A stretch of DNA of 64,000 nt, from NCBI GenBank assembly GCA_963691885.1, contig OY829843.1:372001-436000 (forward strand), written 5' to 3'. Positions 17,159 to 26,609 of the stretch are shown one piece after another (within the stretch, counting starts at the first letter, position 1; each line of letters begins with the position of its first letter). Both the position numbers and the translations under genes were made by a program. The DNA is from G963691885 sp963691885 (GTDB taxonomy: Bacteria > Pseudomonadota > Alphaproteobacteria > UBA8366 > Aestuariispiraceae). The notes under the pieces are model-generated. The model did no database searches. It was given only the letters and a program-made list of their open reading frames with translations, and was not told the origin of the DNA.

Positions 17159-18520
17159 TTGCAGACTTTACGCCCCATCCCTGTTTTCATATTACTTTTC
17201 GCGACCGTCTTTGCCACTTCTTTCGTTGCATCGAACAGCCATGCGCAGGGCCGAAGCGTCGGTCTGATCCGCGATACAGAGATCGAGAATACAATCCGCG
17301 TCTATACCGCCCCGATTTTCCGTGTTGCCGGTCTTGATCCCAGTGTCGTGCGCATTCAACTGGTCCAGAACCCAACTTTGAATGCTTTCGTGGCGAATGG
17401 GCAGCGTATCTATATCCATACGGGTCTTTTGATGCGCGCCAATGACCCCGGCGAGGTGATCGGTGTGTTGGCCCACGAAACGGGCCACATCACGGGCGGG
17501 CACCTGGCCCGATTTGGACAGGGGCTGGAGGATGCCCAAAATGCGTCTCTCGTCGCCTTGTTGCTGGGGATACCGGCAGCGGTCCTGAGTGGCCGCGGTG
17601 ATGTTGCCGCCGCCGCCGTCACACTCGGCAGCCAGGTCGGCACCCGAAATCTTCTGCAATATACCAGGGGTATGGAGCAATCCGCCGATCAAGCCGCTGT
17701 CCAGTTCCTGGATGAAGCCGGCATTTCAGCCGCCGGCCTTGCCAATTTCATGCGCATCCTGAAGCAGGAAGAAACGCTCTATTCCAGCAATCCGAACCCC
17801 TATACCAGGACTCACCCCCTGTCAGAAGACAGGATCAGGTTCTATGAAAACCATACCAGGAATTCCAAATTCGCGGATGCCAAGCTGGACCCTGTCTATT
17901 ACACATTGCACGAACGGATGCAGGCCAAGCTACGGGGCTTTATCGACCCGCCACGGCAGACCTATCAGAACTATCCGGACTCTGACACCAGCCTGCCGGC
18001 ACGCTATGCCCGGTCGATCGCCCTGATGCAGGAAAGCCGCACGGACGATGCTCTCGCCGCGATTGACGCCCTGATCGCGGACTACCCCGATGACCCTTTC
18101 TTTTTGGAACTTAAAGGGGATATTGCGCGGGATGGCGGTCGCCTGGAACTGGCTTTGGACCCTTATCGGGCCGCGATAGAAAAACTGCCCTGGTCGGCCC
18201 TGATCAGACGGTCCCTGGCACAAACACTCATTGAGTTGAACAATCCGGACCTTGAGGAAGAGGCAAAGGAAAACCTGCGTCTTGCGTTGCGTTATGAGCC
18301 ATGGATGGCCAGTGCCTGGCGTCTACTTGCGACGCTGTATGGCCGCCAGGGGGATTTCGCGAATACCGCGCTGGCCCAGGCGGAAGAATCCATCCATCGG
18401 GGCGATAATCCAGCGGCTGTGTCCCACGCCAAACGCGCCCAGGAATTGCTGCCAAGAGGTTCGCCCGGCTGGTTGCGCGCCCAGGACATAGAAGTCCAGG
18501 CTGCCCGGGAAAAACCCTGA
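17159..18520 (+). CDS. M48-family metalloprotease with TPR-like C-terminus (BepA-like)
   Basis: A 453-residue exported protease. The signal peptide ends near SHAQG. The zinc motif HETGH is at about residues 106-110, and a third-ligand Glu lies in the YTRGMEQSADQAA block. The second half (about 260-450) is Ala-rich helical, with spaced hydrophobic positions like TPR repeats. This matches BepA/YfgC-type periplasmic proteases that quality-control outer-membrane proteins such as LptD. The only plausible start is TTG 17159, since a stop lies 18 bases upstream and no ATG precedes the signal peptide. lptD is 36 kb away, so the LptD link is from family knowledge. Confidence 0.88.
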   Translation: MQTLRPIPVFILLFATVFATSFVASNSHAQGRSVGLIRDTEIENTIRVYTAPIFRVAGLDPSVVRIQLVQNPTLNAFVANGQRIYIHTGLLMRANDPGEVIGVLAHETGHITGGHLARFGQGLEDAQNASLVALLLGIPAAVLSGRGDVAAAAVTLGSQVGTRNLLQYTRGMEQSADQAAVQFLDEAGISAAGLANFMRILKQEETLYSSNPNPYTRTHPLSEDRIRFYENHTRNSKFADAKLDPVYYTLHERMQAKLRGFIDPPRQTYQNYPDSDTSLPARYARSIALMQESRTDDALAAIDALIADYPDDPFFLELKGDIARDGGRLELALDPYRAAIEKLPWSALIRRSLAQTLIELNNPDLEEEAKENLRLALRYEPWMASAWRLLATLYGRQGDFANTALAQAEESIHRGDNPAAVSHAKRAQELLPRGSPGWLRAQDIEVQAAREKP

Positions 18521-18592
18521 CCGGGTCAAGCAATTGTGATGCTGTTCACGTGAATTCCGTATGGTTTCCGCCGACTGCAACCCTTTGCCACC

Positions 18593-18620
18593 TTGCCGGA
18601 AAGCGCTCTTTGGCTAGAGT
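18593..18620 (+). promoter_or_regulatory. Candidate promoter for the DsbA-like gene
   Basis: TTGCCG at 18593-18598 and TAGAGT at 18615-18620 with a 16-base spacer, about 30 bases before the ATG at 18651. This is a match by eye. Confidence 0.35.
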
Positions 18621-18650
18621 GTGAGCAATGTCGTGAACTGGGTGGATCTG

Positions 18651-19421
18651 ATGAGCCTCATAAAACGTAAATGCCTCTCCCTTTCGGTCCTGCTGGGCCT
18701 TTCCCTCTCGCTAATTGGTGGCGGAAATGTCTGGGCCCAATCCACCGATCCGGCAAGCAGTCTGACACAGGCCGAGATTGAGCAGATCGTCCGCGACTAT
18801 CTGTTGAATAATCCGGACGTGGTCATGCAGGCTATCCAGAATTTTGAAGCCATGCAGGAAGAAAACCAGCGCCGTCAGCGGGCAGAAGCAATGGCCGCTC
18901 TGGACGCCCAAATCTATGAAAACCCGATGACGCCAGATAACGGTGTGACGGACGGTGATGTTACACTGGTCGAATTCTTTGACTATCAATGCGGCTATTG
19001 CAAACGCCTGTTCCCGACCATGATGGATGTTATGGAAGATGACCGGAAGCTGCGGGTTGTCTTCAAGGAACTGCCGATCCTGGGGCCCGTTTCAACCTTT
19101 GCGGCACAAGCCGCACTTGCCGCAAAAAAGCAGGGTAAGTATCAGGAGTTTCACGCAGAGATTATGGATTTGCGGGGTCGCCTGTCCCAGGAAAAAGTTC
19201 TGAACACCGCCTCTTCACTTGGCCTCGACATCGTTCAGTTACAAAAAGACATGCAGGACCCGGAAATTCAGAGCTATCTGCAGGCCAATCTGCAATTGGC
19301 GCAACGGCTTGGCGTGACCGGTACACCCGCAATGTTGATCGGCCGTCAGTTCGTGCCGGGCGCAGTCGGGAAGGAACAGCTTCTCGAACTGATCCAGAAC
19401 GCCCGAAATACCGCCGGGTGA
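18651..19421 (+). CDS. DsbA-family periplasmic thiol oxidoreductase (Com1-like)
   Basis: A 256-residue secreted thioredoxin-fold protein. The signal peptide ends at about VWAQ. A helical N-terminal extension (about residues 40-90) carries EENQRRQRAEAM. The active site CGYC is at about 114-117, and the cis-Pro loop is GTPAML. The layout matches the Com1/27-kDa outer-membrane-protein type of DsbA, which makes or shuffles disulfide bonds in the periplasm. GTG 18621 is also in frame, but ATG 18651 follows GGTGGA and precedes a proper basic signal n-region. sfsA follows on the same strand. Confidence 0.9.
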   Translation: MSLIKRKCLSLSVLLGLSLSLIGGGNVWAQSTDPASSLTQAEIEQIVRDYLLNNPDVVMQAIQNFEAMQEENQRRQRAEAMAALDAQIYENPMTPDNGVTDGDVTLVEFFDYQCGYCKRLFPTMMDVMEDDRKLRVVFKELPILGPVSTFAAQAALAAKKQGKYQEFHAEIMDLRGRLSQEKVLNTASSLGLDIVQLQKDMQDPEIQSYLQANLQLAQRLGVTGTPAMLIGRQFVPGAVGKEQLLELIQNARNTAG

Positions 19422-19455
19422 GGACACCCGTTCAATCGAGGTCAAGGGGCGCTTG

Positions 19456-20169
19456 ATGAAGTTTGATCCACCCCTGGTCGAAGGGCGTTTGCTGCGCCGG
19501 TACAAACGCTTTCTGTCTGATATCGAACTCCCCGGTCACGACGCCCCTTTCGTTGCCCATTGTCCGAACCCCGGCAGTATGATGGGGCTGGCAGAACCGG
19601 GATTCAGAGTATGGCTAACGCCGGTCACAAACCCGAAAGCCAAGTTGAAGTGGCGCTGGGACCTTGTCGACAGCGGGTCCAGCCTCGTCTGCATCAATAC
19701 CGGGTTGGCCAACCGCCTGGTCCCTGATGCAATTGCGGACGGTCACATCCCCGAATTATCCGGCTATGGCACCATTCGGCGTGAGGTCAAATACGGAACC
19801 AACAGCCGGATCGACATCCTTCTTGAAGACCCTGAAAAACCGCCGGCCTATGTAGAGATCAAATCCGTAACCCTGCGTCGGGACACCCGCCCGAAAGGCA
19901 GTGGTCTCGCCGAGTTTTCGGATTCTGTCACAAAGCGAGGCACCAAACATCTGCACGAACTGACCGAAGTTAAAAAACAGGGCGCCCGCGCAATCATGCT
20001 TTTCCTTGTACTTCGCGAAGATTGTGACCATTTTACAGCGGCACGGGATATTGATCCTGTTTACGCAGAAGCCCTTGATCATGCACGGGCAAGCAATGTA
20101 GAGATCCTGTGCTATTCTGCCCTTGTCACGACCGAGGGTATGGAAATTGGACGCCGTCTGGCGATTTAA
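19456..20169 (+). CDS. sfsA: SfsA-family DNA/RNA-binding nuclease-like protein
   Basis: A 237-residue SfsA protein, near the usual family length of about 235. Motifs seen are LVEGRLLRRYKRFL near the N-terminus (an OB-fold), AHCPNPGSM, and the PD-(D/E)XK-like core with SRIDILLE and YVEIKSVTL, followed by PKGSGLAEF-like residues. SfsA was named from a sugar-fermentation phenotype in E. coli; its biochemical role is still uncertain. AAGGGG lies upstream of ATG 19456, and a TTG three bases before is also possible. map follows 63 bases downstream on the same strand. Confidence 0.93.
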   Translation: MKFDPPLVEGRLLRRYKRFLSDIELPGHDAPFVAHCPNPGSMMGLAEPGFRVWLTPVTNPKAKLKWRWDLVDSGSSLVCINTGLANRLVPDAIADGHIPELSGYGTIRREVKYGTNSRIDILLEDPEKPPAYVEIKSVTLRRDTRPKGSGLAEFSDSVTKRGTKHLHELTEVKKQGARAIMLFLVLREDCDHFTAARDIDPVYAEALDHARASNVEILCYSALVTTEGMEIGRRLAI

Positions 20170-20232
20170 AAGCTCACGAGTACCGCCTGCTCAAACAGGC
20201 AAAAGAACCGATCTGTACGACAGGAACCTGTT

Positions 20233-21036
20233 ATGAACTATTCCCAGCCACGGCATGTGAAAATTCACAGCCAGGAAAATTTTGAGAGCATGCGCAAGGC
20301 CGGAAAACTTGCGGCAGAGGTTCTCGATTTCATAACGCCTCACGTAAAACCCGACGTCACAACGGGTGAGTTGGACAAGCTGTGTCACGACTTCATCCTG
20401 GATCACAACGCCATTCCAGCCCCCCTCAACTATCGTGGATTTCCGAAATCAATCTGTACCAGCATCAACCACGTTGTCTGTCACGGCATCCCGGACGATG
20501 CCAAAAAACTGCAGAACGGGGATGCTATCAACATCGATGTGACTATCATTCTTGACGGCTGGTACGGTGATACAAGCCGCATGTTTTTCGCCGGCGACAA
20601 GATTTCCGTTCTGGCCCGCCGTCTGACGCAAATCACCTATGAATGCATGATGCGCGGCATAGAGGTTGTGCGTCCCGGTGCGACTTTGGGCGATATCGGG
20701 CATGCCATTCAGGTTCACGCAGAAAGCAACCGCTTTTCCGTTGTCCGGGACTTCTGTGGCCATGGAATTGGTCAGGTTTTCCACGACGCGCCCAGTGTCC
20801 TGCACTACGGCAAACCCGCCGAAGGGCAGAAACTGGAAGAAGGCATGTTCTTTACAATCGAGCCGATGATCAATGCAGGCACCTGGGATGTTAAGATCCT
20901 TCAGGACGGTTGGACAGCGGTCACCAAAGACCGCAAGCTTTCCGCCCAGTTCGAGCATACAATCGGCGTAACCGCCGACGGGTATGAGATCTTTACCCTT
21001 TCGCCAAAGGGTTGGGCACAGCCGCCCTACAACTAG
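20233..21036 (+). CDS. map: Type I methionine aminopeptidase
   Basis: A 267-residue cytosolic dimetal protease that removes N-terminal Met from new proteins. Metal ligands are visible in order: Asp in NIDVTIILDGWYGDTSRMF, His in GHGIGQVFHDAP, Glu in FTIEPMIN and Glu in QFEHTIGV. The His in HGIPDD is also conserved. Length and motifs fit type Ia. It follows sfsA and precedes the radC remnant on the same strand, an order seen in other alphaproteobacteria. Confidence 0.97.
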   Translation: MNYSQPRHVKIHSQENFESMRKAGKLAAEVLDFITPHVKPDVTTGELDKLCHDFILDHNAIPAPLNYRGFPKSICTSINHVVCHGIPDDAKKLQNGDAINIDVTIILDGWYGDTSRMFFAGDKISVLARRLTQITYECMMRGIEVVRPGATLGDIGHAIQVHAESNRFSVVRDFCGHGIGQVFHDAPSVLHYGKPAEGQKLEEGMFFTIEPMINAGTWDVKILQDGWTAVTKDRKLSAQFEHTIGVTADGYEIFTLSPKGWAQPPYN

Positions 21037-21102
21037 GATTTTTGCCGCTTTCTGTGCCGGTTTCACTTGCCGCCATGGCCTGGTTGGGTAATAGAATACC
21101 CC

Positions 21103-21818
21103 ATGACCGGCGAGCAACCTTCCAGTCCTGCAGCTAAAGCGAAACCAAAGCCTCATTATGCGGGCCACCGGGATCGCCTGCGTAAACGGTTTTTGCGGGA
21201 TCAGGGCCAAAGCATGGAAGATTATGAGATGCTGGAACTGCTTCTCACCATGGCCCTGCCCCGGATCGATACAAAACCGATTGCAAAGGAACTTCTGGCA
21301 AAATTTGGCTCCTTTGCAGATGTGATCGCCGCCTACCCTCGGAGCTGACCAAGGTCAAAGGCGTCAAGGAAGCGGGCGTTGTCCCCATAAAACTGGTTCA
21401 GGCGGCGGCCAAGCGTCTGTCGCAGCACAAGGTTCTGAACCGGAATGTCATCTCATCCTGGGACACGCTTCTGGACTATGTCCAGACAGCAATGTCGCGG
21501 GAAAAGATCGAACAGGTGCGGCTGTTATTTCTGGACCACAAGAACAGGTTGATCGCAGATGAGGTGCAACAGAGTGGCACGGTCAACCATACGCCGCTTT
21601 ATCCCAGGGAGGTTGTGAAAAGAGCGCTCGATCTTCACGCCTCTGCCCTGATCATCGTCCATAACCATCCAAGCGGCGACCCGACACCAAGCCGCGATGA
21701 TATTGAGATGACAAACGAGATTCGAGACGCTGCCAAGAAGATCGGCATTTCCCTGCACGATCACATCATTGTCGGCCACGGCACTTATACCAGCTTCAAG
21801 TCGTCGGGCCTGCTTTAA
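21103..21818 (+). pseudogene. radC: RadC/JAB-domain protein, disrupted by a one-base deletion
   Basis: A full-length RadC is readable only across two frames. The first frame (21103-21348) gives the helix-hairpin-helix region, with YEMLELLLTMALPRIDTKP and FGSFADVIAA, then stops. The second frame, picking up at about 21333, gives LPSELTKVKGVKEAG and continues without a stop through the JAB/MPN metal site HNHPSGDPTPSRDD to 21818. Adding one base near 21325-21345 restores the gene, for example in the short C run before CTACCC. Either the gene is newly inactivated or the assembly lost one base. The family is RadC; its biochemical role is unsettled. Confidence 0.85.
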
Positions 21819-21917
21819 GGCAAAATCCCGGGTTTCGTAAAAATTTCGAAACATCTCGGCCATACCCCGCTAGCTTATTTTATGCAGACTCAACCACTGT
21901 ATCCGAAGGAATCATGA

Positions 21918-23099
21918 ATGAGGGCGTCATTCTCAGTAGCCTTGTGGCTCGCTATATGTACAGCGAGCATTTCCACTTTTGCATCAGAGGACGCGCCGAA
22001 ACCCGGCGACCGACCGGCATATCTTGTGGCCCAATTGCCCGAAGGTGCACTGAAAGACGAATTGTCTGCCTGCCTGGGAAACCCGCTCACCCCCCATCCC
22101 TTTTCCATTGGCCATCGCGGGGCGCCCCTGCACTATCCGGAACACACTGTTGAGAGTTATCGCGCCGCCGCCGATCAAGGTGCCGGTATTCTGGAATGCG
22201 ATGTTACATTCACGGGCGACGGTGTTGCTGTGTGTCGTCACGCGCAATGCGATCTGCACACGACAACAGATATTCTAGCCCGCCCGGCTCTGGCGACAAA
22301 ATGCACAACACCGGCTATTGATGGCGCGCCCAATGTCGCGCGTTGTTGCACCAGCGATCTGACACTGACGGAGTTTCAGTCACTTCAGGGCCGCCCGGAC
22401 AAAGTGGATAAACAGGCAACCTCGCTCGACACCTTCTATGCGCCGGCCCCTGACCAGTTTGGCACTTTGATGACCCATGCAGAGAGCATTGTCCTGTTCG
22501 ACCAATTGGGAACAGATTTTACACCGGAACTGAAATCTTTCGACGGAGATCAGTCCCGCGACACACAACGAGACACTCTGATAGAGGCCTACCAAGCAGC
22601 CGGTATAGATCCAGCGCGGGTCTACCCGCAAAGCTTCGATCTGGAAGATGTGCGCTACTGGGCCAGGGAGCATCCGGAATTCGGAAAGCAGGCGGTCTAT
22701 CTTGAAGGGCGTTATAGCAATCCGGGTTTTGATCCGGCGCGACCGGAGACCTTTACACCCTCGATGCAGGATTTGAAGCGGGAAGGAGTCAACTATATTG
22801 CCCCGCCTCTCTGGGTTCTCCTGACACTAGACGGAAATTATCAGATTGTACCCTCAGCCTATGCAAAAGCTGCAAAAGAGGCCGATCTGACCATAATTGC
22901 CTGGACAACCGAACGGTCCGGGTCCCTCAACAATGGCGGTGGCTGGTACTATCAATCAGTAAAGCCTGTCATCAAAAATGACGGGGATATTCTGGTGGTT
23001 CTGGATGTACTGGCCCGTCAGGTCGGCGTCCAGGCCGTCTTTTCAGATTGGCCAGAGACCACCACCCTTTACGCAAATTGCACCACGATAGAACGTTAA
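21918..23099 (+). CDS. Glycerophosphodiester phosphodiesterase, secreted
   Basis: A 393-residue exported GDPD-family enzyme. The signal peptide ends near STFASED. The catalytic block is GHRGAPLHYPEHT, with ILECDVTFTGDGVAVCRH following, as in the GlpQ TIM barrel with its calcium site. It hydrolyses glycerophosphodiesters to glycerol-3-phosphate and an alcohol. An insert between about residues 115 and 180 contains several Cys that may form disulfides in the periplasm. AAGGA lies seven bases before ATG 21918. No transporter partner lies nearby. It is convergent with the OmpA-like gene. Confidence 0.9.
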   Translation: MRASFSVALWLAICTASISTFASEDAPKPGDRPAYLVAQLPEGALKDELSACLGNPLTPHPFSIGHRGAPLHYPEHTVESYRAAADQGAGILECDVTFTGDGVAVCRHAQCDLHTTTDILARPALATKCTTPAIDGAPNVARCCTSDLTLTEFQSLQGRPDKVDKQATSLDTFYAPAPDQFGTLMTHAESIVLFDQLGTDFTPELKSFDGDQSRDTQRDTLIEAYQAAGIDPARVYPQSFDLEDVRYWAREHPEFGKQAVYLEGRYSNPGFDPARPETFTPSMQDLKREGVNYIAPPLWVLLTLDGNYQIVPSAYAKAAKEADLTIIAWTTERSGSLNNGGGWYYQSVKPVIKNDGDILVVLDVLARQVGVQAVFSDWPETTTLYANCTTIER

Positions 23100-23113
23100 A
23101 CTCGCGCACGACC

Positions 23114-24040
23114 CTACCGAATGTTAATCACCGCGCGGCGGTTCAGTGCCTCTCTGACATTGTCGCCGGTCGCGACGGCCAGATCCGTCTCACCCAGGCC
23201 TGAAATTGTCACAACTGAGGGTCTGATCCCGGCATCCTGCAAAACCCTTGAAACCGCTTCCGCGCGGGCCTCGGACAGGCTCTGGTTATAGGATACAGCG
23301 CCGGACGTATCTGCATGGCCGACGATACTGGCACCCGCATTCAACGCTCTCAGCGCGTCAACAACGGTTTCAAGGGTTCCCATTGCCGCTTCGTTCAATT
23401 CGGCGGAATTGAAGTCAAAATACACGGTGTAGCTGTCCACATATTCAATAGCCGGTGCAGGCGCTGTCGCAACGACGGGTTCCTCGTCCTGGACAACCGG
23501 TTCTGGCGGAGGTGTCATTGCAACACGCAGATTGCCCAGTGCCTCGTTATAGGCCACACGGCACCGCGCGATGTCATCAGGTTGGTGGTTCTCTTCCTGT
23601 TGTTCCACCCAGCAATCAAAACTGCTTTGCAATCTTGCCGACTCTGCCGGCCAGGCCTCTCTCACGCCCTCGTCAAACAGTGTCATGACTGTAGCCCGTG
23701 CCTCTTCCAGTGCGGGAAGGTGATCGGCTGGAAGATCAAAATCCTTGAGACGGGCGGGGTCGACCGTCTCACCCTTTTGAAGGGAGAGTACCCGCTCAGC
23801 ATATTGTCCAGCGGATGTGTAGTCATACATCTCATCATTCTCAAACAGGGTGAGGACCTTGTATTCGCGCGCCAGGGCCTCTTCGAAACTTACGCCCTTT
23901 GGTGCCTGGGTGAACTCAAACGGCCATGACCCGACACGGGGTTCCGACTCTCGAACGGCGGCAATGTCATAGGTGCAGGCCGAAAGCAGAGCTGCAGCCA
24001 ACACAGTTGCGAGGTGGATCCGTTTTGTCATTACATTCAT
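23114..24040 (-). CDS. OmpA-family lipoprotein
   Basis: A 308-residue probable outer-membrane lipoprotein (LLSAC at about residues 18-22). A largely helical N-terminal part of unknown role is followed by a Pro/Val-rich linker near residue 190. The C-terminal OmpA peptidoglycan-binding domain has VYFDFNSAELNEAA, GHADTSG and NQSLSEARAEAV, and ends NRRAVINIR. OmpA domains clamp the outer membrane to the cell wall by binding diaminopimelate. The start could be ATG 24040 or ATG 24031. It is divergent from the hydrolase lipoprotein gene. Confidence 0.9.
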   Translation of the reverse strand: MNVMTKRIHLATVLAAALLSACTYDIAAVRESEPRVGSWPFEFTQAPKGVSFEEALAREYKVLTLFENDEMYDYTSAGQYAERVLSLQKGETVDPARLKDFDLPADHLPALEEARATVMTLFDEGVREAWPAESARLQSSFDCWVEQQEENHQPDDIARCRVAYNEALGNLRVAMTPPPEPVVQDEEPVVATAPAPAIEYVDSYTVYFDFNSAELNEAAMGTLETVVDALRALNAGASIVGHADTSGAVSYNQSLSEARAEAVSRVLQDAGIRPSVVTISGLGETDLAVATGDNVREALNRRAVINIR

Positions 24041-24191
24041 CCTGTTGCTTCAAGAACACCGCCACCCGTCAAAGGTGACCCTTGCCGACCATGGATTGAG
24101 CCTGTCGGGCAACTTTGGTTATGATCGGGCAACAAGGCGTGATTTGGGTACAAATGAGATTTATGCGTCACAATTCGGGTTCAGCTAAACC

Positions 24192-25061
24192 ATGAAACCT
24201 CTCTGGCAGGTCATAGCGATCGCGTCGATCGCCGCGGGCCTGTCTGCCTGCACCGGAATCAGCAGCTCGGTTTCACAGGTATCCAGGGCTGCCGAGCGCG
24301 CACAGAAGGCCGGCTTGAAGATGGCGCAGATAAGGACTGATACCTTCACCCTTTTCAGTCTTTCTCGCCTGAACAACCCACAACAAACCGAGGTAACACT
24401 TTATCTGGAAGGGGACGGGTTCGCCTGGATATCCAAGACCCAACCGTCGCGGGATCCGACCCCGCGAAACCCTGTCGTCATCGATCTGGTCGTTATGGAT
24501 GATGGTCCCAATGCCGTCTATCTGGCCCGACCCTGCCAGTTCCAGACATCCGCGCCGGGGGACAATTGTTCGACACGCGACTGGACCAGCCATCGCTACA
24601 GCCAGGCCATAGTGGACGCAACCGATCAGGCGATTGACACAATCCTTCAGGGTATCCCAGGCGCGCGGATCCACCTGGTTGGCTATTCAGGTGGCGGTGC
24701 GGTCGCCATGCTGATCGCGGCGAAAAGGCAGGAGACGGGTCGGAACAACATCGCCTCAATTCGCACCCTTGCCGGAAACCTTGACCCGACCGCCCTGATG
24801 GCGGCTGCAGGTGTCAGCCCCCTTACCGGCTCACTGGACCCGATGACAATCGCCGCGAGCATCGCTGACATTCCACAAATTCATTATTCAGGGAAAGAAG
24901 ACAAGGTCATCCCGCGTTGGGTCGCGCAGAGTTATGCCACGGCGAGTGCAAATCCGCGCTGCATTCAGGTAAAGGTGATCGATGAACTGACCCATGCAAG
25001 ACGTTGGCAAGGATTTTGGGAAACCGCGCAAGGCACGCTCCCCGAATGCCGGGTCAACTAA
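24192..25061 (+). CDS. Alpha/beta hydrolase lipoprotein of unknown substrate
   Basis: A 289-residue lipoprotein (signal ending GLSAC at about residue 20). The nucleophile elbow GYSGGG is at about 158, with an Asp in SGKEDKVIP and a possible catalytic His in DELTHAR, giving a normal hydrolase triad. LYLEGDGFAW is the oxyanion region. Family relatives are annotated only as alpha/beta hydrolases, so the substrate is unknown. The protein is probably held at the outer membrane. It ends 12 bases before the convergent rimO. Confidence 0.78.
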   Translation: MKPLWQVIAIASIAAGLSACTGISSSVSQVSRAAERAQKAGLKMAQIRTDTFTLFSLSRLNNPQQTEVTLYLEGDGFAWISKTQPSRDPTPRNPVVIDLVVMDDGPNAVYLARPCQFQTSAPGDNCSTRDWTSHRYSQAIVDATDQAIDTILQGIPGARIHLVGYSGGGAVAMLIAAKRQETGRNNIASIRTLAGNLDPTALMAAAGVSPLTGSLDPMTIAASIADIPQIHYSGKEDKVIPRWVAQSYATASANPRCIQVKVIDELTHARRWQGFWETAQGTLPECRVN

Positions 25062-25073
25062 CCAACCGCCCGC

Positions 25074-26411
25074 CTAATCGGCGACCACGTTCCCCCAGAG
25101 GTCGTATTCGCTGGCCTCGTCAATCTCAACCTTGACCATGTCCCCCGGCTTCAATCCACCCGGATCGTCAATAAAGACGTTGCCGTCGATTTCAGGTGCA
25201 TCCGCATAACAGCGTCCCACCGCCCCTTCTTCATCAACGCTGTCGATCAGAACATCGAGACGCTGTCCGACGCGTTTGGCGAGTTTCGCCTCACTGATAA
25301 CGGACTGATGGGCCATGAAACGTTCCCATCGCTCCTGCTTCACCTCATCGGGCACAGGACTGGACAGGTCATTTGCGGCGGCGCCTGCAACGGGTTCAAA
25401 CTTGAAACAGCCGACGCGGTCCAACTGTGCCTCTGTCATCCAGTCCAGCAGATATTGGAAGTCCTGCTCCGTCTCACCGGGGAAACCGACAATGAAGGTC
25501 GACCGCAAGGCCAGATCAGGACAATCACGCCGCCATTGGTGAATACGGTCCAGTGTCTTCTCAACATTGCCTGGACGCCGCATGCGCTTCAGAACGTCGG
25601 GGCTAGCGTGTTGAAAGGGAATGTCGAGATAGGGCAGGACGCGTCCCTCGGCCATCAGCGGGATCACCTGATCCACATGCGGATAGGGGTAGACATAGTG
25701 CAGGCGCACCCAGATCCCCAGATCGCCCAACCGGTCGGCCAGATCAATAAAACGGGCCGAGACTTCCTGCCCGTTCCAGCGGCTGGTCGCGTATTTCAGA
25801 TCAACGCCATAGGCACTTGTGTCCTGGGAAATGACGAGCAATTCCTTCACACCGGCTTTTGCAAGACGCTCTGCCTCATACAGCACCTTGGCGGCCGGGC
25901 GGCTGGCCAGTTTCCCGCGGAATGAAGGAATGATGCAGAAACTGCAGGTATTATTGCAGCCCTCTGAAATCTTAAGATAGGCATAGTGGCGCGGTGTCAG
26001 GCGCAACCCCTCCGGCGGAACAAGGTCCGTGAAGGGATCATGGGCTGGCGGCACCACATCATGTACAGCGTCCACCACGGCCTCATATTGGTGGGGCCCG
26101 GTCACGGCCAGAACATCAGGATGAACCTGCCGGATCAGCCCCTCTTCACCGCCCATACAGCCGGTCACGATGACACGACCGTTTTCTTCGACGGCTTCGC
26201 CAATCGCCTCCAGGCTTTCCTGCTTCGCACTGTCCAGAAAACCGCAGGTATTGACGATGACAACATCCGCGCCTTCGTAATCCGGCGACAACTCGTACCC
26301 TTCGGCGCGAAGCTGGGTAATTATTCGTTCGGAATCCACGAGGGCCTTGGGACATCCGAGACTGACAAGTCCGACCTTTGCCGGCGCGTTCTGATGATGA
26401 TCTGTGCTCAT
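25074..26411 (-). CDS. rimO: Ribosomal protein S12 methylthiotransferase RimO
   Basis: A 445-residue radical-SAM enzyme that adds a methylthio group to the conserved Asp of ribosomal protein S12. The N-terminal UPF0004 domain carries three Cys for one iron-sulfur cluster (about residues 20, 56 and 85). The radical-SAM motif CNNTCSFC has Cys at about 152, 156 and 159. A TRAM domain ends the protein. The SLGCPKALVDSE start and the IPSFRGK sequence after the radical-SAM motif separate RimO from MiaB. Confidence 0.96.
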   Translation of the reverse strand: MSTDHHQNAPAKVGLVSLGCPKALVDSERIITQLRAEGYELSPDYEGADVVIVNTCGFLDSAKQESLEAIGEAVEENGRVIVTGCMGGEEGLIRQVHPDVLAVTGPHQYEAVVDAVHDVVPPAHDPFTDLVPPEGLRLTPRHYAYLKISEGCNNTCSFCIIPSFRGKLASRPAAKVLYEAERLAKAGVKELLVISQDTSAYGVDLKYATSRWNGQEVSARFIDLADRLGDLGIWVRLHYVYPYPHVDQVIPLMAEGRVLPYLDIPFQHASPDVLKRMRRPGNVEKTLDRIHQWRRDCPDLALRSTFIVGFPGETEQDFQYLLDWMTEAQLDRVGCFKFEPVAGAAANDLSSPVPDEVKQERWERFMAHQSVISEAKLAKRVGQRLDVLIDSVDEEGAVGRCYADAPEIDGNVFIDDPGGLKPGDMVKVEIDEASEYDLWGNVVAD

Positions 26412-26609
26412 GGCCGCAGGGAATACGGGTTTCTTGACGGTTTGCCAATGGTTTTGGTGATTTCACTGCAACACTGGAACGTCAGCCACAGTTGATGGTT
26501 CCTGATCAAGCGCACTGAACACTTGGTGATCATCGATTGGAGGATCCCGGTTTTGATGTTAGCGTGAAACCAACACTGATCGTGAACACCGGTATTGGGG
26601 GCTGGTTCC

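Noticed and set aside
21819..21860. CCCGGG-centred palindrome after radC as a terminator
   Set aside because: The symmetric part has no loop and no T run follows; it does not form a normal terminator.
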